DNA from: Fibrobacteraceae bacterium
GTDB taxonomy: Bacteria; Fibrobacterota; Fibrobacteria; Fibrobacterales; Fibrobacteraceae
Reading direction: 5' to 3'
Length of the DNA: 64,000 bases
Assembly: GCA_017625775.1 (NCBI GenBank)
Contig: JAGAKE010000002.1
Span: 62,001-126,000 of the forward strand
Shown here: positions 25,177 to 31,651 of the stretch, piece after piece
How positions within the stretch are numbered: position 1 is the stretch's first letter
How the letters are laid out: every line of letters begins with the position of its first letter
Notes under the pieces: model-generated
What the model was told of the DNA's origin: nothing
What the model saw: only the letters and a program-made list of their open reading frames with translations
The model's database searches: none
Position numbers and translations under genes: made by a program

Positions 25177-25929
25177 ATGGAAAATATGGAAGAATCTTTT
25201 TGTCGTCGTTTTTTTACGGTTCGTTTTTCGGATTGCGATTACAGCAGCCGAGTTAAACTTTCAAGCCTTTTCCGTTTTATGGAAGAATGTGCTGTCGCAG
25301 ATGCTGAGGAACAAGGGTATGGTCTTCGGCAGATGATTCGTTCGGGCTATACATTAGTTCTTTCTAGGCAAAAACTTCGTTTAACTCATCAACCAGTAGA
25401 AGGAGAACGGCTTTGCGTAGAAACTTGGACAAAAAGCATTGAAGGAAAAGTCGCTTGGAAAGATTTTTCTATCAAAGATTCTCGTGGAAATGCGCTTGCT
25501 CAAGCCACCACTTCCTGGCTTCTCGTGTCTTTAAAAACAGGTCGTGCGGTTGATTTTTCAGAAAGCCCGTTTCAAATTTCAGTGTGTGAAAATCGAGAAG
25601 CTCTTTCTGAACGATTAGAACTTTTTCCGGTTATGGAACAAGGGCGTCAAGTTTATTCAAGAGTGGCGCGCTATAGCGATCTAGATTTGAATATGCATGT
25701 GAATCATTGTCGCTATGTAGAATGGAGTATGGATGTTTTTGATTTAGATGAATTAAAACAAAGGCAACTTCGTTCAGTACAAATGAATTATTTGTCGCAA
25801 ATTCCATTTGGTGATGAAACTCATTTAGTTCGTTTTGATAATTCAAGACATCATGCTATGGTGTTTGGCGTTTCCGCCAGCAATCCTGAATTAGTTCGTT
25901 TCCAAGCCCGCATTGGTTTTTCTCAGTGA
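25177..25929 (+). CDS. Acyl-ACP thioesterase (FatA/FatB-like)
   Basis: About 250 residues with two hot-dog domains of the acyl-ACP thioesterase family (PF01643). The N-terminal half begins RRFFTVRFSDCDYSSRVKLS, and the second half has SDLDLNMHVNHCRYVEW, whose Asn, His and following residues correspond to the plant FatA active-site region. It would release free fatty acids from acyl carrier protein in the cytoplasm. The frame extends to TTG at 25141; the ATG at 25177 (or 25186) is preferred. It is divergent from eda and overlaps the convergent MBL gene by seven bases. Confidence 0.85.
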   Translation: MENMEESFCRRFFTVRFSDCDYSSRVKLSSLFRFMEECAVADAEEQGYGLRQMIRSGYTLVLSRQKLRLTHQPVEGERLCVETWTKSIEGKVAWKDFSIKDSRGNALAQATTSWLLVSLKTGRAVDFSESPFQISVCENREALSERLELFPVMEQGRQVYSRVARYSDLDLNMHVNHCRYVEWSMDVFDLDELKQRQLRSVQMNYLSQIPFGDETHLVRFDNSRHHAMVFGVSASNPELVRFQARIGFSQ

Positions 25930-26771
25930 TTTTTTGAACAAGGCCAAATGCCTGTTCCGAATTCCCAATGAAAGCACACGGTTCCAAGAGAATCTGTGCG
26001 GAATATTTTTTCTGAATTGCCGGTAGCTGCTTCCAATTTTTTGAGCGTCTCTGAATGAGGATGCTCATAAGTATTTTCTTTAGCATTGCTAATCACTGCG
26101 TATTGAATTTGTAGTGTTTCTAAAAATTTTAATGTAGAAGAGTTTCGACTTCCGTGGTGAGGCACTTGAAAAAGAGCGCCGCGCAAAGAGGGGTAGTAAT
26201 CTAAAATTTTCTTTTCTGTTTCGGCCTCAATGTCGCCTGTTAGTAGTAAGCTTTCATTTCCTTTTCTGGAACTCAAAACTAAACTAGCGTTGTTATCTCC
26301 ATAATTTCTTTCCGATTCAGGCCACAATATATGGAGCGGATATTCGTTAAAAATAATAGAGTCTCCTTTTTGTAGGTATTTTAGAGGAACATCTTTTTCT
26401 TGAACTAAAGAAATGCAACTATCAGCAATCCAACTTTTTGTTGAATCTTTTCCAAAATAGATTTGCTTGATAAAAAACGGAGAATCTTTTTTGGCTATTT
26501 CGAGAAAACCTCCAGCATGATCTCTATGAAAATGACTTATCACAATCCATTCTAATGTATCTACATGCAAAGTTTTTAAAAGATTTTCAAAATTTGCGGA
26601 ATCAGGTCCTGTGTCGTAAAGAGCGAATTTGCCGTCGCTTTCTAATAGAACGGAAAGTCCTTGTCCGACATCTAAAAAGTGTATTTTCCAGGAATCAACA
26701 GGGTGAAAACCCTGATTTTGGCTACAACCGAGAAAAGTTAGGCAAAAAACGAGAAATAACAAATGTTTCAT
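25923..26771 (-). CDS. MBL-fold lipoprotein resembling the ComEC C-terminal nuclease-like domain
   Basis: A 282-residue protein. The start at 26771 gives a lipoprotein signal (MKHLLFLVFCLTFLGC, cysteine at 16). The body is a metallo-beta-lactamase domain of the ComEC/Rec2 type: IHFLDVGQGLSVLLE, LYDTGPDS, the metal motif HFHRDH, LLLTGDIE, LFQVPHHGSRNSS and EHPHSETLKKL. In ComEC this domain lies at the C-terminus of a membrane channel and degrades one DNA strand; here it stands alone on a lipid anchor, so it could be a periplasmic or surface hydrolase. The frame is open farther upstream, but that part lacks a coding look. Confidence 0.82.
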   Translation of the reverse strand: MKHLLFLVFCLTFLGCSQNQGFHPVDSWKIHFLDVGQGLSVLLESDGKFALYDTGPDSANFENLLKTLHVDTLEWIVISHFHRDHAGGFLEIAKKDSPFFIKQIYFGKDSTKSWIADSCISLVQEKDVPLKYLQKGDSIIFNEYPLHILWPESERNYGDNNASLVLSSRKGNESLLLTGDIEAETEKKILDYYPSLRGALFQVPHHGSRNSSTLKFLETLQIQYAVISNAKENTYEHPHSETLKKLEAATGNSEKIFRTDSLGTVCFHWEFGTGIWPCSKNH

Positions 26772-26880
26772 ACTATAATAAATGTCATGAGTTCGGAAAA
26801 GTGAACAAAAAAAATCAAAATTAAAAACGAATTCAGTTTTTTTTCTAACTTTGAATAACTGATAATATTGGAGATTTACT

Positions 26881-27249
26881 ATGCAATTGCCAAAATACAA
26901 AAAGAAAAAGCGCATTAAACTCAAGGTTTGTCAGGAACCGGGGTGCGGAAAAGAATTTTGGGGCCACCCAATTGCAAAATATTGCGATGAACACCGTGAT
27001 ATTAAGCAAAGGCAAAAGCAGAAAAAAACTAATGATAATATTGAATCTCGAAATATTATTATTCGGCATAATTACACAGAAGTGATGGAATTGCCGTTCC
27101 GTTGCTGTCTTTCTAATTGCAAACAGCTTTTTACGATTAAATTGTATCCCAAACAGTTCGTGTATCCAAGATTTTGTGATGAACACAGAAATGATTTTAA
27201 ACGCGCGAATTTCATTCGGGTTATGAGTAAAAAAGAATCTGAAGAATAA
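26881..27249 (+). CDS. Small protein with two CDEHR-type zinc motifs
   Basis: A 122-residue basic protein with a duplicated putative zinc site. The first set is C17-x4-C22, C35-D-E-H38; the second is C75/C76, C80, C99-D-E-H102. Both end in CDEHR, so the halves probably arose by duplication. The ends are Lys/Arg-rich, which suggests nucleic-acid binding. I do not know a named family. GGAG lies ten bases before the ATG. It sits directly upstream of tRNA-His, separated from it by an independent promoter. It is divergent from the MBL lipoprotein gene. Confidence 0.72.
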   Translation: MQLPKYKKKKRIKLKVCQEPGCGKEFWGHPIAKYCDEHRDIKQRQKQKKTNDNIESRNIIIRHNYTEVMELPFRCCLSNCKQLFTIKLYPKQFVYPRFCDEHRNDFKRANFIRVMSKKESEE

Positions 27250-27252
27250 CCC

Positions 27253-27282
27253 TTGAAAAAGAAACCGAATTTTATATATTTG
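27253..27282 (+). promoter_or_regulatory. Promoter of tRNA-His
   Basis: TTGAAA (27253-27258) and TATATTTG (27275-27282) lie upstream of the tRNA. The distance from TTG to TATATTTG is 19 bases, matching the Bacteroidota pattern TTTG-N19-21-TAnnTTTG. It also reads as a standard -35/-10 pair with 16-base spacing. Transcription would start near 27289. Confidence 0.65.
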
Positions 27283-27297
27283 GTTCGCTATTCCTAT

Positions 27298-27372
27298 GGT
27301 GGGTGTAGTTCAATTGGTTAGAGCACCAGATTGTGATTCTGGTTGTTGTCGGTTCGAGTCCGGTCACCCACC
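27298..27372 (+). tRNA. tRNA-His (anticodon GTG)
   Basis: A cloverleaf folds cleanly. The acceptor stem is GTGGGTG / CACCCAC (27299-27305 with 27365-27371), and the extra G at -1 (27298) facing C73 is typical of tRNA-His. The anticodon stem is CCAGA / TCTGG with loop TTGTGAT, anticodon GTG at 27333-27335. The T loop is TTCGAGT. CCA is not encoded. Confidence 0.97.
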
Positions 27373-27376
27373 CGAA

Positions 27377-27406
27377 AAGACTTAGGTTTTCCTAGGTCTT
27401 TTTTTT
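27377..27406 (+). terminator. Rho-independent terminator of tRNA-His
   Basis: A ten-base stem AAGACTTAGG / CCTAGGTCTT with one G-U pair, a TTTT loop, then six more Ts. It starts four bases after the mature tRNA end. Confidence 0.9.
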
Positions 27407-27560
27407 GTTGATTTGTTTTGAAAAACGGCTTTTTAGTCAATTGTGACAGCTTATCAACCTTACAGTTGGTAGAGAGAAGTAATCATTCTTGCGGAGTTCT
27501 TAAGCTTTAGTCTATTCTTCTTTTATGTGTTTCTTATACATAAAACTCCCTTATACATAA

Positions 27561-27593
27561 AATCCCCGAAAGTTGTACCAACTTTCGGGGATT
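27561..27593 (-). terminator. Strong hairpin downstream of the sigma factor gene
   Basis: A perfect fifteen-base stem (27561-27575 with 27579-27593) and a three-base loop, 33 bases past the sigma-factor stop codon. On the minus strand the tail is TTTTATG, a short U-run. Just beyond it (27535-27562) the string TTATACATAAAA occurs twice. Confidence 0.7.
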
Positions 27594-27625
27594 TCATCAA
27601 AAGCCTGAACTTTTCGAAATGTCAT

Positions 27626-28438
27626 TTACTTGTAAATGGAAGAAAGATAAGCGTCTTTTTTCTCTTGCAAGTATTCTTTACTATTGTACTTACGAATTCT
27701 GCGAAGAGCTTGGTCTCTTAATTGGCGAACACGTTCATGAGAAATATTCATAGATTCGCCGACTTCGCGTAAAGTTTGTGGAGCTTCTTGGTTAATGCCA
27801 AAAATGCCTGTAATCACTTTAGCTTCGCGTTCTGGGAGTTGTTCCATCAAATCGCGAGCTAGAGCTTCTACGCTTTGAATTTCGGAATCTGCTTCTGGAG
27901 TCGTTACGGAACTATCGGCAAGAACTTCAGCATACGTTGCTTTTGAATCAGCTTTCAGAGGGCTATCAAAAGAAACGCCTCGCTGGCCGATTTGAATCAA
28001 CTCACGAATTTTTTCGTTGATTTCTTTACCGCGAGATTGTTCGTGAAGTGCTTTACGAACGAGAAGGTGTTGGTTGGCTGGCAAACGAATTAAGTTTCCT
28101 TGTTCATTTATAGCTCGTGTAATGTAAGCTTTAATCCACCAAACACCATAACTAATAAACTTAAGACCGCGAGTGTGTTCGAAAGATTCAATGGCGCGAA
28201 CAAGTCCCATGGCGCCTTCGCTAACTAAGTCTGGAAGAGGAATTGGGCAACCACGATATTGAATAGCAACTTTAAGTACGAAGCGCATATTCGCTTTAAT
28301 TAAACGATGTCTAGCTACTTTATCGCCTTCTTTGGCGCGTTGAAATAGAATTTGTTCTTCTTCTCTAGAAAGTGGAGCGGTTTGTCGGATATCTTCCAAA
28401 TATCTCTTGAGAGTGCTATCTGTCGAATCAATATGCAT
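27626..28438 (-). CDS. RNA polymerase sigma-70 family factor (short RpoD-type)
   Basis: A 270-residue sigma factor with regions 1.2 to 4.2 but without the long 1.1 and non-conserved regions of proteobacterial RpoD. Region 1.2 is LKRYLEDIRQTAPLS. Region 2 holds NMRFVLKVAIQYRG...LPDLVSEGAMGLVRAIESF and the core LKFISYGVWWIKAYI. The region 4 helix-turn-helix is TLREVGESMNISHERVRQLRDQALRRI. The size and layout are like Bacteroidota RpoD (about 290 aa). It may be the primary sigma factor or a close group 2 relative. It is transcribed alone and ends at the hairpin at 27561-27593. Confidence 0.92.
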   Translation of the reverse strand: MHIDSTDSTLKRYLEDIRQTAPLSREEEQILFQRAKEGDKVARHRLIKANMRFVLKVAIQYRGCPIPLPDLVSEGAMGLVRAIESFEHTRGLKFISYGVWWIKAYITRAINEQGNLIRLPANQHLLVRKALHEQSRGKEINEKIRELIQIGQRGVSFDSPLKADSKATYAEVLADSSVTTPEADSEIQSVEALARDLMEQLPEREAKVITGIFGINQEAPQTLREVGESMNISHERVRQLRDQALRRIRKYNSKEYLQEKKDAYLSSIYK

Positions 28439-28711
28439 ATATATCCTTAAATAAATACCTTTATAAAATTCATCGCCTCTTTAATATCGTTTCTTTTTAA
28501 AGCAATAGTTATGCCAAAAAGGTAAAAACTTTCTTTTTGTGATTTTTTACATAGTATTATGCATAAAAACTGGTCAAAAAAAACAGAAGATGTTCTTATA
28601 GTAATACAAAAGTGTCTATTTTTATATACAAATCTTAAATATGCAAATTTTTTCTCTTATGGAATCTTATCGGGGAAGATAGGGTTTTGCAATTTAATAT
28701 ATTTGGAGCCT

Positions 28712-29497
28712 ATGGCAATTAATGAACCAGATCAATCTGTTTGGAATCGTTTTTGGGACAGAAAAAACGACTTAAGTAAAGTTTATCCTTCTTCTCCTTC
28801 TGTGGCTCAAACGATTCGTTCTCGGTTTAACTTAGAAGGAATGAAAATTCTAGAAGTTGGAGCTGGAACTGGTCGCGATAGTGCTTCTTTTGCGGCATTA
28901 GGTGCTGAAGTTTATGTGCTTGATTTTGCCGAAAGTAGTTTGAAAATTGTGGATTCCTTGAGGCGTTCCGATGAACGCATTGCAAAAAATTTGCAACTGG
29001 TGCGTGGCGACGCTTTTTGTTCTCCGTTTCCTGACGGAACTTTTGATTTAGTTTTTCACCAGGGTTTAGCGGAACATTTTGTAAAACCACAAGGGCTTCT
29101 TCGAGAGAATTTCAGAATTTTAAAACCGGGTGGACATTGCCTTTGTGATGTGCCGCAAACGGTTCATCCTTATACCATTATGAAACACATTCTTATTGCT
29201 TTAGATAAGTGGTTTGCAGGTTGGGAAACGCAATTTACAATGCCTGCTTTAAAGCGCTTAATGGCTGAATGTGGTTTTGAATTTGTTTATGCGTATGGCG
29301 ATTGGATGCGACCAAATCTTTATTATCGCGTGCTACGTGAAATTTGCATGAAGTTTAAAATCAATTTGCCTAAATATCCTTTAGAAGGAACTACATATCA
29401 GAAATGGAAAGATTCTCTTTTGGATTCTTTGAGAGACAAACCACTTGCTCATTGGACTCAACTTTCAATAGGTGTTCTTGGTAGAAAACCTCTTTGA
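28712..29497 (+). CDS. Class I SAM-dependent methyltransferase
   Basis: A 261-residue methyltransferase with motif I ILEVGAGTGRDSASFAALG, the acidic end of beta-2 VYVLDFAE, motif II GTFDLVFHQGLAEHF and KPGGHCLCDVP. The frame is open from 28559, but the ATG at 28712 has GGAG upstream and gives the usual N-terminus (NEPDQSVWNRFWDRK). TATATTTG at 28698-28705 overlaps that ribosome site, which would make a very short leader. The gene is three bases from the glycosyltransferase, so a role in modifying a surface glycan or lipid is inferred from context. Confidence 0.85.
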   Translation: MAINEPDQSVWNRFWDRKNDLSKVYPSSPSVAQTIRSRFNLEGMKILEVGAGTGRDSASFAALGAEVYVLDFAESSLKIVDSLRRSDERIAKNLQLVRGDAFCSPFPDGTFDLVFHQGLAEHFVKPQGLLRENFRILKPGGHCLCDVPQTVHPYTIMKHILIALDKWFAGWETQFTMPALKRLMAECGFEFVYAYGDWMRPNLYYRVLREICMKFKINLPKYPLEGTTYQKWKDSLLDSLRDKPLAHWTQLSIGVLGRKPL

Positions 29498-29500
29498 TTT

Positions 29501-30610
29501 ATGAAAATTCTTGTTTTGAATTATCGAGATAGAAAGCATCCTGCGGCAGGTGGCGCAGAGCGTCATTTGCATGCTATTTTTTCTCGCTTAGTTCAAAAAG
29601 GCCATAAGGTAGTTTTGTTAACGACCTCTTTTCCAAACGCATTAGAAAGGGAAATTGTTGATGGAATAGAGGTGGTTCGTCGCGGCGGCGATTTATTATT
29701 CCAATGGACTGTTGCGAAAGAACTAAAAAAATTAGATAAAGAATTCGATTTTGATATTATCTATGAAGATTTAAATAAGCTTCCACTTTTTACGCCATAT
29801 CTTTCTAAAAAACCTCACCTTATACAAATGCATCACTTGTGGAAACGCTCTATTTTTGCAGAAGCGTCATTTCCAGTAGCGTTTGGGGTTTGGTTTTTTG
29901 AAAGGCTGATACCTTTGTTTTATAAACGTTCTCCGTTTGTTGTGGTTAGTCCAAGCACGAAAAAAGAATTGGCTTCTATTGGGATTTCTGAAAACAGAAT
30001 TTCGCTGATTTATAATGGTGCTGATGGGAATTTTGTAACATCTCCAAAAGAGAAGGAAAATTATTTTTTATGGCTTTCTCGTGTGCATCGTTATAAAGGA
30101 ATTTGGGTGGCTTTGAAAGCTTTTCAACAATTTGTGAAAAAACATCCAGAAGCTCGTTTAAAAATTGCAGGCGATGGACCATTATTGAAAAAAATTCCAG
30201 GCGTTTTAAAAAAATGGGAATTAGAAAATTTAGTTTCGCTTGAAGGTTATGTTTCTGGAGAAAAAAAACGAGAGCTATTAATGCAGGCGGTTGCACTTTT
30301 GCAAACTAGTGAAAAAGAAGGTTGGGGATTAACGGTCATTGAAGCTGCGGAATGTGGAACGACTACAATCGCTTCGGCAGTTCCTGGTTTGGTAGATAGT
30401 GTGCAAAATGAAAAAACTGGTCTGTTATTTCCGCTTCGAGATGAATTTGCTTGTGCTGAATGTATGGAGCGTCTTTGGCAAAACAATGATTATCGCAAAC
30501 AATTAGAAAAATCCGCCTTAGCTTTTGCAAGTGAATTTAGTTGGGATCGTGCTGCAAAAGAAACTGAAATTCTGCTTCAAAAATTAGTAGATTCTTCGAG
30601 AATTTTATGA
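29501..30610 (+). CDS. Glycosyltransferase family 4 protein
   Basis: A 369-residue GT-B enzyme. The N-terminal donor loop is HPAAGGAERHLH at about 13-24. The C-terminal half has ENRISLIYNGAD, FLWLSRVHRYKG, ARLKIAGDGP and the nucleotide-sugar motif EKEGWGLTVIEAAECGT (E-x7-E). It probably adds a hexose to a lipid-linked acceptor in the cytoplasm. It overlaps the following flippase-like gene by four bases (ATGA) and directly follows the methyltransferase. Together they look like a small glycolipid or polysaccharide operon without a polymerase. Confidence 0.88.
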   Translation: MKILVLNYRDRKHPAAGGAERHLHAIFSRLVQKGHKVVLLTTSFPNALEREIVDGIEVVRRGGDLLFQWTVAKELKKLDKEFDFDIIYEDLNKLPLFTPYLSKKPHLIQMHHLWKRSIFAEASFPVAFGVWFFERLIPLFYKRSPFVVVSPSTKKELASIGISENRISLIYNGADGNFVTSPKEKENYFLWLSRVHRYKGIWVALKAFQQFVKKHPEARLKIAGDGPLLKKIPGVLKKWELENLVSLEGYVSGEKKRELLMQAVALLQTSEKEGWGLTVIEAAECGTTTIASAVPGLVDSVQNEKTGLLFPLRDEFACAECMERLWQNNDYRKQLEKSALAFASEFSWDRAAKETEILLQKLVDSSRIL

Positions 30611-31581
30611 AACGATATTTAGTGTTCTTTTTAAAAGTTTTTGTGACGGTAGCACTTGCTTATGTCGTTTTTCGTAATATTGCCAAAACTCCGGGTTTTG
30701 ATTCTGGAGATTTAGAAAGTATTCTTTCGCATATTAAAATCTGGCCTTTGATTGTTGCGTTGTTGTGTTTATTCTTGTCTAATTTTACAGGTTGTTGGCA
30801 ATGGAAAAAGCTTTTAGAAACACAAGGCGTTCGTTTGACTTATTTTCATGTTTTTCGACTTTATTTTGTAGGTTTATTTTTCAATAATTTTATGCCAGGC
30901 AATGTTGGCGGAGATGTAAAAAAAGTTTATGACATTCGAGTTCAAGGCGGAGTGGATAGCGTTGGGGCTGGTTTAACAGCTACTTTCTTTGACCGATTGT
31001 TTGGCTTTTTCTTTTTGACGCTTCTCGCTTTAGGTGTTGGAACATTGTTTTTTATTCATGATCCTGCTCAGAGAGTTTTTGTATTGCCTTCGCTTTGGGC
31101 GTTTTTAGGTTTTTGTGTTTTATTTGCAACTATTTTTAGTCGCCGTATTGGAAATGGTGTTGGAAAACTTCTTGCTTTAGTTTTACCAGAAAAAATAACG
31201 AGTCGCTTTTTTCGAATGCTCGAACGTTTCCGTTCTTTTCGCATTTGGAAATTGTGGGGTTCTTTATTTCTTCTTTCTACAGTGACTCAAATTTTAAGAG
31301 TTCTTGTTCATTATTTTTGTGGCTTAGCTTTAGGGCTTGATATTGCTGTTTCTTGGTATTTCTTTTACATTCCGCTTGTTGCTTTAGTTTCTGCGCTTCC
31401 TATTTCTATTGGAGGCTTTGGTCCAAGAGAATTGCTGGCTCAATCACTTTTTGCGCGAGCCGGAGTTCCTGTTTTAGAATCAGTGATTGTTCAACTTTTG
31501 GCTTATTTAGCTGGTTTAATTGTAAGTCTTTTAGGCGCAATCTTTTTCTTATTAGATAACGGAAAAAAATTGAAAAAATAA
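30607..31581 (+). CDS. Lysylphosphatidylglycerol synthase TM-domain / UPF0104 family membrane protein
   Basis: A 324-residue protein with about eight membrane helices. It carries the family pattern: NFTGCWQWKKLLETQGVRL, FFNNFMPGNVGGDVKKVYDI (the conserved P-x-x-x-G-D region), TATFFDRLFG, and near the end LPISIGGFGPRELL. This family includes the MprF flippase domain and many stand-alone proteins linked to lipid or glycolipid translocation. No aminoacyl-transfer domain is present, so it is not a complete MprF. It overlaps the glycosyltransferase gene by four bases, which supports a role in moving that enzyme's lipid product. Confidence 0.85.
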   Translation: MKRYLVFFLKVFVTVALAYVVFRNIAKTPGFDSGDLESILSHIKIWPLIVALLCLFLSNFTGCWQWKKLLETQGVRLTYFHVFRLYFVGLFFNNFMPGNVGGDVKKVYDIRVQGGVDSVGAGLTATFFDRLFGFFFLTLLALGVGTLFFIHDPAQRVFVLPSLWAFLGFCVLFATIFSRRIGNGVGKLLALVLPEKITSRFFRMLERFRSFRIWKLWGSLFLLSTVTQILRVLVHYFCGLALGLDIAVSWYFFYIPLVALVSALPISIGGFGPRELLAQSLFARAGVPVLESVIVQLLAYLAGLIVSLLGAIFFLLDNGKKLKK

Positions 31582-31651
31582 TTTTTCAAAAATAAAATGT
31601 TAAAAAAAGCATTTTCACGCATTTATTCTCTATTAGTACAAGGAGAATTTT

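Noticed and set aside
26772..26924. N-terminal extension of the MBL lipoprotein
   Set aside because: It would bury the lipoprotein signal peptide 51 residues inside the protein and overlaps the divergent zinc-motif gene.
27535..27562. Two TTATACATAAAA copies as a CRISPR-like or iteron repeat
   Set aside because: Only two short copies with no regular spacing; too little for a CRISPR array or an origin.
28559..28711. N-terminal extension of the methyltransferase
   Set aside because: The extra 51 codons are AT-rich, lack family similarity and sit upstream of a good ribosome site at the internal ATG.
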